This document shows positions 24,500 through 33,549 of a stretch of DNA of 64,000 nucleotides, piece after piece. A model generated the notes under the pieces. That model made no database searches. It was given only the letters and a program-made list of their open reading frames with translations, and was not told where the DNA came from. Position 1 is the stretch's first letter. Every line of letters starts with the position of its first letter. The DNA is taken from positions 62,001 through 126,000 of the forward strand of contig CAJTTZ010000006.1 of NCBI GenBank assembly GCA_910579505.1, given 5' to 3'. The translations under genes and the position numbers were made by a program. Origin of the DNA: an uncultured Lachnospiraceae bacterium. Lineage in GTDB: Bacteria; Bacillota; Clostridia; Lachnospirales; Lachnospiraceae.

Positions 24500-24862
24500 A
24501 TGAACGACTTGACAAACTTATCCGCATACACAAATTACATGACGGACACAAGCCGCGTGGCGGCAGACAGCCTCCAGAAGAAACTGGAGGACGCGGACAA
24601 GGCTGCAAAGACAAAGGAAGACGACGCCCTCTTCGACGCCTGCAAACAGTTTGAAGCTTATCTGTGGGAACAGGTCTATAAGGAAATGCAGAAAACTGTG
24701 GACATCTTTGGCGAAGACGAAGACGGCTACGCCTCCAACATGGTGGACTATTTCAAGGACAGCGTGATCCAGCAGATCTCCGAACAGACTGCAACGCAGG
24801 GTTCCAATTCCCTTGCGCAGATGTTATACGAACAGGCAAAAAATAACTACGGTATAAGCTAA
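24500..24862 (+). CDS. Rod-binding protein (FlgJ N-terminal domain only)
   Basis: A 120-residue protein matching the rod-binding half of FlgJ (DACKQFEAYLWEQVYKEMQKTV, then MVDYFKDSVIQQISEQ and SLAQMLYEQAKNNYG). It is thought to cap and assist rod assembly. It lacks the muramidase domain of proteobacterial FlgJ, as is usual in Firmicutes, so another hydrolase would open the wall. It is the last gene of the mbl-flhO-flhP group. A strong hairpin follows seven bases after the stop. Confidence 0.83.
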   Translation: MNDLTNLSAYTNYMTDTSRVAADSLQKKLEDADKAAKTKEDDALFDACKQFEAYLWEQVYKEMQKTVDIFGEDEDGYASNMVDYFKDSVIQQISEQTATQGSNSLAQMLYEQAKNNYGIS

Positions 24863-24868
24863 AATTTA

Positions 24869-24896
24869 CGCCCGGCGGTGAAAACCGATCCGGGCG
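24869..24896 (+). terminator. Hairpin after the rod-binding gene, probable terminator
   Basis: CGCCCGG/CCGGGCG encloses CGGT-GAAA-ACCG, a strong nested stem. The T-tract is poor, but a second GC-rich hairpin followed by TTTT ends near 24933, so termination or attenuation before recD2 is likely. Confidence 0.5.
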
Positions 24897-24948
24897 GCCG
24901 TTTCTAAACCGTCGCTGCCGGGCGGCGATTTTATCACACAGGTATTCT

Positions 24949-27204
24949 ATGGAAACAGTCAAAGGGTTTATAGATCATATTATTTACCGCAACAAAGACA
25001 ATGGATATACGGTTTTGAATCTTCTCACGCAGGACGATGAACTTACCTGCGTGGGTTTTTTTAAAACCATGGATCAGGGCGAGACAATTGAAGCACAGGG
25101 AGAATATACCCAGCACCAAATATACGGTAAACAGTTTAAAATCGAACAGTATAAAATTTTGCCACCCAGTGACGAGATAAGCATGGAGAGATATCTTTCC
25201 TCCGGCGCCGTGAAGGGTGTGGGAGAAGCGCTTGCAAAACGGATTATCAAAGCCTTCGGCGCGGACACCTACCGCATCATTGAGGAGGAGCCGGAACGTC
25301 TGGCGGAAGTAAAGGGAATCAGTCTGCGCAAAGCCAGAGAAATCGCGGCATCCCTCTACGAAAAGAGGGACGCGAGGGACGCCATGACCTTTCTGCAGGG
25401 CTACGGCATCTCGAATACTCTCGCGCTTCGCATTTATGAAACTTACGGGATGGGACTTTACGGCGTAATGAAGGAAAATCCCTATCGTCTCGCGGAGGAC
25501 ATCCAGGGTATCGGCTTCCGCATAGCAGATGAAATCGCAGCGAAGATTGGTATCCATACGGACTCTGATTACCGCATCAGGAGCGGGCTGCTCTACACAC
25601 TGCAGCAGGCCGGGGGCGAAGGGCACTGCTATCTCCCGGCGGAAAGGCTGCTCGCTCAGGCAGGCGAGCTTCTGGGTATCGAGCCGTCCCTGATGGAACC
25701 GCAGCTTCAGAATCTGGCGATGGATAAAAAGCTGGTGATAAAGTATATCCCTGTTTCGGACGGCGAAGCGCCGGAACGGGAATGCCGGGTCTACGCCAGC
25801 ACCTTTTATTACGCAGAACTGAACTGCGCGCGGATGCTCCACGACCTGAATATCTCGGAGGAACTTCTACCCGCCGAGGAGGAAGCGCTTCTTGATAAGA
25901 TAGACCGAGTGGAGAAAGACCTTGGTATTGTTCTGGACAGCCTGCAGAAACGTTCTGTTCTGGAGAGCATCAGAAACGGCGTATTCATTCTTTCCGGCGG
26001 CCCGGGTACTGGTAAAACCACCACTATCAACGCGATTATCCGCTACTTTCTTTCTCAGGGAATGGATATTAGTCTGGCTGCTCCTACCGGCAGGGCGGCA
26101 AAGCGCATGACTGAGGCAACAGGTTACGAATCGCGCACGATCCACCGGCTTTTGGAGCTTTCCGGCGCGGCTGCCCTGGAGGGAAAGACAGCGCGTTTTG
26201 AGCGAAATGAAGAAAACCCGCTGGAAGCGGACGTTATCATTGTGGACGAGATGTCCATGGTGGATATCTTTCTGTTCCAGTCGCTTTTAAAGGCGGTTCC
26301 CGTGGGTACGCGCCTCATCATGGTGGGGGATGTGAACCAGCTTCCCTCCGTGGGACCGGGACAGGTGCTCTCCGATCTGATAAGGAGCGGCGCGTTTCAG
26401 ACCGTGGTATTGGAAAAGATTTTCCGGCAGGCAAAGGAGAGCGATATTGTACTGAACGCCCACAGAATCCATGCTGGGGAAGATCCTGTTCTCGACAACA
26501 AGAGTAAAGACTTTTTCTTTCTGGAGAGAAACGACGTAAATGTTATATATAAGCATATGATCCAGCTGATTCTTGAAAAGCTGCCCCGCTACGTAGACGC
26601 ATCGCCTTACGACATCCAGGTACTTACGCCCATGCGCAAGGGAAAGCTCGGCGTTGAGACACTGAACGGGATTCTGCAGCGGTACCTGAACCCGCCGGAC
26701 GACAAAAAGTGCGAGTGCCAGTCTGGAGATACTCTTTTCCGGGAGGGCGACAAGGTTATGCAGATCAAAAACAATTACCAGCTGCCGTGGGAAGTGGTGA
26801 GCCGTTACAACATTCCCATAGATCAGGGTATGGGGATTTTTAACGGGGATATCGGCGTGATCCGCACGATTGACGAATATGCCCGGGAAGTGGTTGTGGA
26901 ATACGATGAGCACAGGCGGGTCACTTATCCTTACTCGGGACTTGAGGAAATCGAACTTGCCTACGCCGTGACCATACATAAATCACAGGGCAGCGAATAT
27001 CCCGCCGTCATCATGCCCCTCCTCACAGGACCGCACATGCTTTTTAACCGCAACCTTCTCTACACGGGCGTCACCCGCGCGAAGGCATGTGTTACCATTC
27101 TGGGCAGCCGCACCACCCTCTCAGAGATGGTGGAAAACAACCGGGAGAACCACCGTTATACCGGGTTTTTGGAGCAGATCCGGGCTCTGCAGACTGAAAC
27201 ATAA
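24949..27204 (+). CDS. recD2: RecD2-type ATP-dependent DNA helicase
   Basis: A superfamily 1B 5'-3' helicase acting in recombination and replication repair without RecBC. 751 residues: an N-terminal OB-like domain (1-75), tandem helix-hairpin-helix elements (about 85-200, e.g. VKGVGEALAKRI and IQGIGFRIADEIAAKIG), the motor with Walker A GGPGTGKTTT near 350, Walker B VIIVDEMSM, GDVNQLPSVGPGQ, and the C-terminal motif VTIHKSQGSEYP. The long N-terminus marks the RecD2 branch. Its ribosome site is weak (AGGT). comF follows 47 bases later. Confidence 0.95.
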   Translation: METVKGFIDHIIYRNKDNGYTVLNLLTQDDELTCVGFFKTMDQGETIEAQGEYTQHQIYGKQFKIEQYKILPPSDEISMERYLSSGAVKGVGEALAKRIIKAFGADTYRIIEEEPERLAEVKGISLRKAREIAASLYEKRDARDAMTFLQGYGISNTLALRIYETYGMGLYGVMKENPYRLAEDIQGIGFRIADEIAAKIGIHTDSDYRIRSGLLYTLQQAGGEGHCYLPAERLLAQAGELLGIEPSLMEPQLQNLAMDKKLVIKYIPVSDGEAPERECRVYASTFYYAELNCARMLHDLNISEELLPAEEEALLDKIDRVEKDLGIVLDSLQKRSVLESIRNGVFILSGGPGTGKTTTINAIIRYFLSQGMDISLAAPTGRAAKRMTEATGYESRTIHRLLELSGAAALEGKTARFERNEENPLEADVIIVDEMSMVDIFLFQSLLKAVPVGTRLIMVGDVNQLPSVGPGQVLSDLIRSGAFQTVVLEKIFRQAKESDIVLNAHRIHAGEDPVLDNKSKDFFFLERNDVNVIYKHMIQLILEKLPRYVDASPYDIQVLTPMRKGKLGVETLNGILQRYLNPPDDKKCECQSGDTLFREGDKVMQIKNNYQLPWEVVSRYNIPIDQGMGIFNGDIGVIRTIDEYAREVVVEYDEHRRVTYPYSGLEEIELAYAVTIHKSQGSEYPAVIMPLLTGPHMLFNRNLLYTGVTRAKACVTILGSRTTLSEMVENNRENHRYTGFLEQIRALQTET

Positions 27205-27251
27205 TACAGCGACAACACACATCCATGACACACATCAGAAAGGACACTTCC

Positions 27252-28007
27252 ATGAACACACATCTTACCCCCCGTTTCCGCACAAATGTGCCTCTTAGGG
27301 CCGCCGCGGATTTTGCTGTTACGCTTCTCTTTCCCCGTCGCTGCCCCATCTGCGATGAGCCTGTCAAACCTTGGAATGCGCTTGTCTGCTCGGAATGCGC
27401 GCCAAAACCGGCTTATGTCGAACCGCCGATATGCCTAAAATGCGGCAAGCACATCGCGAACAGCTGCAGGGAATACTGCGCCGACTGTGCCTCACATCCG
27501 CATCTTTTTGACAGCGGCCGCGCCCTCTTCTCCTACCGAAGCGTTTCCGCATCCATTGCCCGTTTCAAATATCACGGCAGACGGGAGTATGCCGCATATT
27601 ACGCTTCCTGCATGGAAGACCGGCTCGGATCATATGTCCGCTCCTGCCGGGCGGAGGCCCTTGTTCCCGTCCCTCTCCACAAAAGCAGGCTGAAAAAGCG
27701 CGGATATAATCAGGCGCAGGCGCTCGCGGAAGAACTTTCAGCACGCACAGGTATTCCCATGCGTGCAGATTTGATAGAAAGAACGAGGAAAACCGCGCCC
27801 ATGAAAGACCTATCCGCCGCGGAAAGGCAAAATAATTTGAAAAGGGCTTTCAAAATCCGCCGTAATGATGTAAAATTAAGTATAATTATCATTGTTGATG
27901 ACATCTACACGACAGGCAGTACTATAGATGCCATGAGCCGCGAGTTTAAAAAGGCGGGTGTAGAACGAATTTATTTCATATCTCTCGCTATTGGCAAAGG
28001 GATATGA
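27252..28007 (+). CDS. comFC: ComF-family amidophosphoribosyltransferase-like protein
   Basis: About 251 residues: an N-terminal zinc-finger region (CPICDEP...CSEC and CLKCGKH...CADC) then a phosphoribosyltransferase fold (LVPVPLHKSRLKKRGYNQAQALAEEL) with the PRPP loop IIIVDDIYTTGST near the C-terminus. ComFC proteins assist natural transformation in several bacteria, but the biochemistry is unclear, and no ComFA helicase or other competence gene is present here. GAAAGGA seven bases before the ATG at 27252 is preferred over the ATG at 27225. The following gene matches the comF-yvyF arrangement of Bacillus. Confidence 0.88.
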   Translation: MNTHLTPRFRTNVPLRAAADFAVTLLFPRRCPICDEPVKPWNALVCSECAPKPAYVEPPICLKCGKHIANSCREYCADCASHPHLFDSGRALFSYRSVSASIARFKYHGRREYAAYYASCMEDRLGSYVRSCRAEALVPVPLHKSRLKKRGYNQAQALAEELSARTGIPMRADLIERTRKTAPMKDLSAAERQNNLKRAFKIRRNDVKLSIIIIVDDIYTTGSTIDAMSREFKKAGVERIYFISLAIGKGI

Positions 28008-28036
28008 TAGGAAAATATATCTCAGGGAGGTAAGGT

Positions 28037-28444
28037 ATGAACGTAAGGAATTGTAGAAAGTGCGGAAATCTTTTTAACTATGTCTCCGGGCCGCCGATCT
28101 GTATGGCATGCCGTGAGAAGCTTGAGGAGAAGTTTCAGGAAGTAAAGAAGTATATTCAGGATAATGGGCATGCCGGTATCCAGCAGGTGGCAGAGGCCTG
28201 TGACGTTTCCACGAACCAGATTCATCAGTGGCTCAGGGAAGAAAGGCTGGAGCTCTCCGCAGAATCAGGTGTTACTCTTTCCTGTGAAAACTGCGGCGCC
28301 GCTATTCTGTCCGGGCGTTTTTGCAACAAGTGCAAGAACAGTATGGCCAATGAGCTGGGCGCCAGCATCAAAAAGCCCGAGCCGCCAAAGGTTCAGAAGA
28401 AAAAGGACACAAAGGAAAATCCGAAAATGCGTTTCCTGAACTGA
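28037..28444 (+). CDS. YvyF-like flagellar-operon protein (TIGR03826-type)
   Basis: 135 residues with an N-terminal zinc ribbon half (CRKCGNLFNYVSGPPICMACREK), a helix-turn-helix-like middle (IQQVAEACDVSTNQIHQWLREERLEL), and a second Cys cluster (CENCGAAILSGRFCNKCKN), then a basic Lys/Pro-rich tail. This layout and the position after comF match YvyF, found beside flgM in Bacillus and linked to flagellar regulation. flgM and hook genes do not follow here. GGGAGG lies upstream. DNA or protein binding through the HTH is plausible but unproven. Confidence 0.75.
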   Translation: MNVRNCRKCGNLFNYVSGPPICMACREKLEEKFQEVKKYIQDNGHAGIQQVAEACDVSTNQIHQWLREERLELSAESGVTLSCENCGAAILSGRFCNKCKNSMANELGASIKKPEPPKVQKKKDTKENPKMRFLN

Positions 28445-28471
28445 TACTTTTGCCGGAAATTGGAGAAATAT

Positions 28472-28870
28472 ATGTTAAATGAAGAGAGAGTCGTTCTGAT
28501 GACTAAGATGGCATCCTATGAAGCCCATGAGGGAAAGAAATGTCTTGCCATCGGCAGTTATTTTCGAAGCGACTATATAGGCTGGCAGGTGCTTAAATCC
28601 ATTATAAGTGCAACCATCGCATTTGTAGTGGTTTTTGCTATGTACATTTTTTATGATTTTGAGGTTTTTATGACGGAGATTTACAAAATGGATCTCCTCG
28701 AATTTGCCAAAAGTGTTCTTTTCTTATATCTGGGGACGGTGGGCGCATATGCGCTGATCTCTTATTTGGTGTACACAGTCAGATATAGCAGGGCAAGCAG
28801 GAGTCTTCGTACGTATTATATGAATCTGCACAAGCTCTCCTCCATGTATAAGAATGAAAAAAATGGGTAA
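28472..28870 (+). CDS. Two-helix membrane protein of unknown function
   Basis: Not recognised. 132 residues: a charged N-terminus (MLNEERVVLMTKMASYEAHEGK), membrane helices at about 44-66 and 82-105, and a basic C-terminal tail. A TTG at 28460 could extend it by four codons, but GGAGA six bases before the ATG at 28472 is better. It lies 27 bases after the YvyF-like gene and upstream of a polytopic protein and cdaA, all on the same strand. The order suggests a place in the c-di-AMP/cell-envelope operon, but nothing in the sequence states a function. Confidence 0.7.
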   Translation: MLNEERVVLMTKMASYEAHEGKKCLAIGSYFRSDYIGWQVLKSIISATIAFVVVFAMYIFYDFEVFMTEIYKMDLLEFAKSVLFLYLGTVGAYALISYLVYTVRYSRASRSLRTYYMNLHKLSSMYKNEKNG

Positions 28871-28951
28871 ATATTCAGCACAGGCCGAAGCATAAACTGC
28901 TGCGGCCGCAGGAATGTACAGCTGCAAGAGCGGATAAAGGATTAATTTACA

Positions 28952-29920
28952 ATGACTACTTTACTTGTTGCAAAACAGATACTTTTGACCATATACAGTA
29001 AATATGAGGTATATATCACACCACTTTTGAAGTTTCTTCTGGCACTTATAACCCTTTTCATGATTAATTCCAGACTGGGTTATATGGAGACAATCAATAA
29101 AATGACGGTGGTGCTGATCGTCTCCCTTATGTGTTCTTTCATGCCGATGAATTTCATCGTCCTGATGGGGGCGGTCTTTGTGCTGCTTCACCTCTATACG
29201 TTCAGCATGGAATGCGCCGCAGTAATTGGCGCCGGTTTTTTGCTGCTTTTTTTGCTGTATCTGCGGTTTTCGCCGAAGGATACTGTTGTGGTGGTTCTCC
29301 TGCCGCTCTGTTTCCTTTTACGGATACCTTATGTGATTCCGATTTCCATGGGACTGGTTGGGGCGCCCACATCGGCTGTCTCCGTCGCCTGTGGCGTAAT
29401 TGTCTATTATATGCTCCATTATGTGGTGCAGAATGCAACAGTAATCGCTGCCATGGCTGATGAAGAGACGGCCGCGAGATTTAAATTCATTATTGACGGT
29501 CTGATTAAGAACCGGGAGATGGTTGTGACGATTGCGGCATTTGCCATGACGGTAGTTGTGGTTTATCTTTTGCGCCGCCTGAGCATTGACTACGCATGGA
29601 CGATTGCCATGACTGCGGGAGCGGTAGTGAATATCATGGTGCTTCTTGTGGGAGACTTGATTTTTGAGATTAACCAGCCGCTTCTTGGCGTGATCCTGGG
29701 GACGATTATATCCTTCCTCCTCGTGCTGGTTTTGCAGTTTTTCGTATTTTATGTGGATTACAGTCGAACGGAAAAGGTTCAGTTTGAGGATGATGAATAC
29801 TATTATTATGTTAAGGCCGTGCCAAAAGTTACCGTGGCAAAGCCTGAGAAGAAAGTAAAGCAGATCAGCTCCGCGAGAAACGGAGCCGGGAGAAGCGCAA
29901 GACCGACGCACCATTCATAA
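28952..29920 (+). CDS. Polytopic membrane protein upstream of cdaA
   Basis: Not recognised. 322 residues with roughly eight to ten hydrophobic helices between about residues 20 and 275, then an acidic stretch (VQFEDDEYYYYVKAVPKV) and a basic cytoplasmic tail. A short charged loop sits near residue 170 (MADEETAARFKFIIDGLIKNRE). AAAGGA precedes the ATG. It lies 28 bases upstream of the cdaA start, so a functional link to the membrane-bound CdaA-CdaR complex is a reasonable inference. The leader contains a 12-bp palindrome (28900-28911). Confidence 0.72.
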   Translation: MTTLLVAKQILLTIYSKYEVYITPLLKFLLALITLFMINSRLGYMETINKMTVVLIVSLMCSFMPMNFIVLMGAVFVLLHLYTFSMECAAVIGAGFLLLFLLYLRFSPKDTVVVVLLPLCFLLRIPYVIPISMGLVGAPTSAVSVACGVIVYYMLHYVVQNATVIAAMADEETAARFKFIIDGLIKNREMVVTIAAFAMTVVVVYLLRRLSIDYAWTIAMTAGAVVNIMVLLVGDLIFEINQPLLGVILGTIISFLLVLVLQFFVFYVDYSRTEKVQFEDDEYYYYVKAVPKVTVAKPEKKVKQISSARNGAGRSARPTHHS

Positions 29921-29948
29921 ATTGACACAGAAGGCAGGTGATGGAGAG

Positions 29949-30830
29949 ATGGAACAACTTAATAGCTGGATCGGCGTCTATCTCGCAAGACTGCACATGC
30001 CTACGATGCATTGGAATGATGTGGCTGAAATCGCCATTCTGACCTTTGTGGCATATCATATTCTGGTGTGGATTAAAAATACAAGGGCATGGGCTCTTTT
30101 AAAGGGCGTTATCGTAATTCTGGTATTTATTATCATTGCCGCTTTCTGCAAGATGAACACGATCCTCTGGATCGTTCCCAATATTATCAGCATTGCAGCC
30201 ACAGCTTTTGTGGTGGTTTTGCAGCCGGAGCTTCGCTCTGCGCTGGAAGAACTGGGGCGGAAAAATTTTGTGGCTTCCTTTCTGGATTCGAACAAACGGG
30301 AAATGGGCCGCTTTTCCGACCGCACGGTAAATGAGATTGTGAAAGCCTCCGTGGAAATGGGAAAAGTAAAGACGGGCGCACTCATTGTCATTGAGCATGA
30401 GCAGTCCCTGAAAGAATATGAAAGAACAGGTATTGATGTGGATGGTATTATATCCAGTCAGCTCCTTATTAATATTTTTGAGCACAATACACCCCTGCAT
30501 GACGGTGCGGTGATTGTCCGTGGAAACAGGGTTGTGTCTGCCACCTGTTATCTGCCGCTTTCGGACAATATGGCTTTAAGCAAAGATCTTGGAACAAGGC
30601 ACCGCGCGGGTGTGGGTATTTCCGAGGTCACCGATTCCCTGACAGTGATCGTGTCCGAGGAGACAGGCAAGATCAGTGTTGCTTACGGCGGCGCTCTCGA
30701 GCGGAATCTTGATGCCGCAAGACTAAAGGAAAGGCTCTTAGAGATACAGGATAAGCCAATCGAGGAAAAGAAGCGCAAGCTTTTTAAAGGCAAGAGCATA
30801 GGAAAGGCAGGGGTTAAGAATGAAGAATAA
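29949..30830 (+). CDS. cdaA: Diadenylate cyclase CdaA
   Basis: Makes c-di-AMP from two ATP at the membrane. About 293 residues: three N-terminal membrane helices (about 20-85) and the DAC domain with the signature LHDGAVIV and the RHRAGVGISE motif, both needed for catalysis. A TTG at 29922 has no ribosome site; AGGTGAT six bases before the ATG at 29949 is an excellent anti-SD match. It overlaps cdaR by 11 bases. The order cdaA-cdaR-glmM is conserved across Firmicutes, and GlmM can inhibit CdaA in several species. GdpP, which degrades the product, is at the left end of this window. Confidence 0.96.
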   Translation: MEQLNSWIGVYLARLHMPTMHWNDVAEIAILTFVAYHILVWIKNTRAWALLKGVIVILVFIIIAAFCKMNTILWIVPNIISIAATAFVVVLQPELRSALEELGRKNFVASFLDSNKREMGRFSDRTVNEIVKASVEMGKVKTGALIVIEHEQSLKEYERTGIDVDGIISSQLLINIFEHNTPLHDGAVIVRGNRVVSATCYLPLSDNMALSKDLGTRHRAGVGISEVTDSLTVIVSEETGKISVAYGGALERNLDAARLKERLLEIQDKPIEEKKRKLFKGKSIGKAGVKNEE

Positions 30831-32100
30831 GCTTACCCGGAACTGGGGCTTAAAAATCGCCTCCTTTCTCAGCGCAGCAGTTCTCTGGCTGGTCGTTACA
30901 AATATTAACGATCCCATTAGCACCTATCGCGTGACGGATGTTCCGGTTACCATTAAGAATGCGAATCTGATTACCGACAGGGGGCAGGTTTACGAGGTGC
31001 TAAACGGCACAGATATGATTGATGTGGTTACGATATCAGCCCCCCGTTCCATTATTGATTCCCTTGACAAAAGCAATATCGTTGCTGTAGCGGATATCAA
31101 CGATCTGACCAGCGTAGACACGGTGCCTATCAAACTGTCTACCAATAAATACAGTGATAAGCTGGACAGCATACGCGGCAATATTGACAGCGTGCGTCTG
31201 AGCATTGAGGAAAAGCTGGTCAGGTACCTCCCGGTGAAAGCTGTGACCACAGGCGAAGTGCGCGAAGGCTTTACGGCGGGAAGCGTTTCCACGGATCAGA
31301 ACCAGATCCGCATTTCCGGCCCGAAGTCCATTATCTCCCAAGTGAGCAAAGCACAGGCGGAAGTGGATATCTCCGGCTTTTCAAACAATATTAACACGGA
31401 TGTTGAAGTGCGTCTCTATGATGAGGACGGAAAGGAAATCACTGCGGCGAATATTGAGAAAAGTATTACCAAGGTGCGGGTCAACGCAGAAATTTTGGAG
31501 CGCAAGACACTGCCGCTTACGTGCGAGGTAACCGGCACGCCGGAAGAAGGCAGGCAGTTTACGGGCGAGGTAACCTTCAGCAAAGCGACGGTTACGGTTG
31601 CCGGAAGGTCTAAGCTGTTGGAGAATATTGAAGCAATTTCCATCCCCGCCGGCGTTGTCGATGTAACCGGCGCGTCGGAAGATGTGACCGTACTTGTAGA
31701 TATCACGAAATATCTGCCCGACGGTGTAGTTCTGGCTGAAGATAATTTTGTTGGCAGGGTGGACGTTACGGCAAAGATCGAGGCGGAGCGCGACCGGGCC
31801 GTGCGGATTCCTGTGGAGCGGATTCGGTTTGACGGCCTTCCCGACGGTTACAGGGCCGTTATCACAGAGCCGGCCAACGAGTGCAGTATTACTTTCAGCG
31901 GTCTTCTTGCCGTTCTGAATGAAGTGACGCCAGAGGAAGTGACTGCTGTGGTGGATATGGAAGCATGGATGGATGACGAAGATATGGATGAACTCGTCGA
32001 GGGCAGTTATTGGATGCCTGTAAGCGCTGTCGTGGAAGGACGGGATCTTGAACAGAAAGGTGTCACGGAGGTACGGGTGCACATCATAGAGGAAGAATAG
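30820..32100 (+). CDS. cdaR: CdaR, YbbR-domain regulator of CdaA
   Basis: Extracytoplasmic partner that modulates CdaA. 426 residues: a short N-terminus, one membrane helix (about 10-27, LKIASFLSAAVLWLVVT), then four YbbR-type beta domains of about 80-90 residues, ending in a Glu-rich tail. The repeated core is V..V.V...V.GP.S.I..V (for example IRISGPKSIISQVSKAQAEVDISG). Its start lies inside cdaA, so the two are translationally coupled. glmM follows after 35 bases. Confidence 0.92.
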   Translation: MKNKLTRNWGLKIASFLSAAVLWLVVTNINDPISTYRVTDVPVTIKNANLITDRGQVYEVLNGTDMIDVVTISAPRSIIDSLDKSNIVAVADINDLTSVDTVPIKLSTNKYSDKLDSIRGNIDSVRLSIEEKLVRYLPVKAVTTGEVREGFTAGSVSTDQNQIRISGPKSIISQVSKAQAEVDISGFSNNINTDVEVRLYDEDGKEITAANIEKSITKVRVNAEILERKTLPLTCEVTGTPEEGRQFTGEVTFSKATVTVAGRSKLLENIEAISIPAGVVDVTGASEDVTVLVDITKYLPDGVVLAEDNFVGRVDVTAKIEAERDRAVRIPVERIRFDGLPDGYRAVITEPANECSITFSGLLAVLNEVTPEEVTAVVDMEAWMDDEDMDELVEGSYWMPVSAVVEGRDLEQKGVTEVRVHIIEEE

Positions 32101-32135
32101 CGATAAATTAAATGCATAAATTTATGGAGGTGCGT

Positions 32136-33485
32136 ATGAGCAGATTATTTGGTACAGATGGAGTCCGCGGGGTTGCAAATGAGGAATTATCTCCGCTTTT
32201 AGCTATGCAGCTTGGGCAGGCAGGCGCTTATGTCCTAACCAGGGAGAACGAGCACAAGCCGACAATCATGGTGGGCTGTGATACGAGAATATCGGGGGAT
32301 ATGCTGGCGAATGCCCTGATGGCAGGCGTCTGTTCCGTTGGCGCGAACGCAGTGTATGTGGGTGTTGTTCCCACACCGGCGGTAGCATATCTGACCAGAA
32401 AATATAAGGTGGATGCGGGCGTTGTCATCTCCGCCTCCCACAATACTGTGGAATTTAACGGCATTAAATTTTTCGACGGAAATGGATACAAACTCCCCGA
32501 TGCCCTCGAGGATGAGATTGAAGCGCTGATTAAGAGCGACATGAAGGGTGTCAAATTTCCCACAGGCCCGAGTGTCGGTAAAATAAAATACCGCACGGAT
32601 GCCAGAGAGGAATATATCAACCATGCCATGAAGGCAGTGAACGTGGATCTGCGGGGCATGAAGATCGTGCTGGACTGCGCGGAAGGCGCATCCTATTATA
32701 CTTCCGTGGAAACCATGAAGGAACTTGGCGCAGAGGTTGTGGCAATCCATAATAACCCTGATGGTACGAATATCAATGCAAACTGCGGCTCGACCCATAT
32801 GGAAGAACTGCAGGCAAGGGTCGTCTATGAAAAAGCTAACCTCGGTCTTGCGTTCGACGGCGACGCGGACAGACTGATGGCGGTGGATGAGCTGGGAAAT
32901 ATTGTGGACGGAGACCAGATTATGGCCATTGTCGGCAATCATATGAAAGCTCAGGGGAAACTGAAAAAGAATACGATTGTAGCGACCGTTATGAGTAACC
33001 TGGGCTTTTTCCTGATGGGCGAAAAAAATGGTCTCAAAATTGAACAGACTAAGGTGGGCGACCGCTACGTGCTGGAGCGGATGCGCGAGATCGGCGCAAG
33101 TCTCGGCGGCGAACAGTCCGGCCATGTAATCTTTCTGGATGAAAATACAACCGGCGATGGCCTTTTAAGCGCACTGCATCTCTTACAGGTGGTTGTGGAG
33201 ACAGGCAAACCGTTGTCGGAACTGGCCTCAATCATGGAAGTGATGCCGCAGGCATTAGTCGGCGCGAAGGTTCCCAACCATAAAAAGGAAAAGTTTATGG
33301 ACTATCCCGAGATTGCGGAGGCAATCGCCGCACTCGACAAGAAGTTTGCGGGTGAGGGCCGCGTGCTGATCCGTCCTTCCGGCACAGAACCGCTTGTCCG
33401 GGTTATGATCGAGGGTAAGGATCAGAAAGTCATAACGCAGGAAGCGAAAAAGCTCGCTGAACTGATACAGAATATTATGCTGTAG
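32136..33485 (+). CDS. glmM: Phosphoglucosamine mutase
   Basis: Converts glucosamine-6-phosphate to glucosamine-1-phosphate for UDP-GlcNAc and peptidoglycan. 449 residues: substrate start MSRLFGTDGVRGVAN, the phosphoserine loop VISASHN (Ser near 101), the Mg loop FDGDADR (near 241), the sugar loop GEQSGH, and the phosphate site RPSGTEPLVRVM. The frame opens at 32112, but GGAGG five bases before the ATG at 32136 and family length fix the start. It is the third gene of the cdaA operon. Confidence 0.97.
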   Translation: MSRLFGTDGVRGVANEELSPLLAMQLGQAGAYVLTRENEHKPTIMVGCDTRISGDMLANALMAGVCSVGANAVYVGVVPTPAVAYLTRKYKVDAGVVISASHNTVEFNGIKFFDGNGYKLPDALEDEIEALIKSDMKGVKFPTGPSVGKIKYRTDAREEYINHAMKAVNVDLRGMKIVLDCAEGASYYTSVETMKELGAEVVAIHNNPDGTNINANCGSTHMEELQARVVYEKANLGLAFDGDADRLMAVDELGNIVDGDQIMAIVGNHMKAQGKLKKNTIVATVMSNLGFFLMGEKNGLKIEQTKVGDRYVLERMREIGASLGGEQSGHVIFLDENTTGDGLLSALHLLQVVVETGKPLSELASIMEVMPQALVGAKVPNHKKEKFMDYPEIAEAIAALDKKFAGEGRVLIRPSGTEPLVRVMIEGKDQKVITQEAKKLAELIQNIML

Positions 33486-33488
33486 GAC

Positions 33489-33518
33489 TTGAGATAAAGT
33501 ATATAGATATGGTATACT
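33489..33518 (+). promoter_or_regulatory. Sigma-A promoter of the HPr gene
   Basis: TTGAGA, 18 bases, TATACT, beginning three bases after the glmM stop and ending 31 bases before the HPr ATG. Confidence 0.6.
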
Positions 33519-33549
33519 CATAGTATCATGTAAGAAAGAGGAAAAGGCA

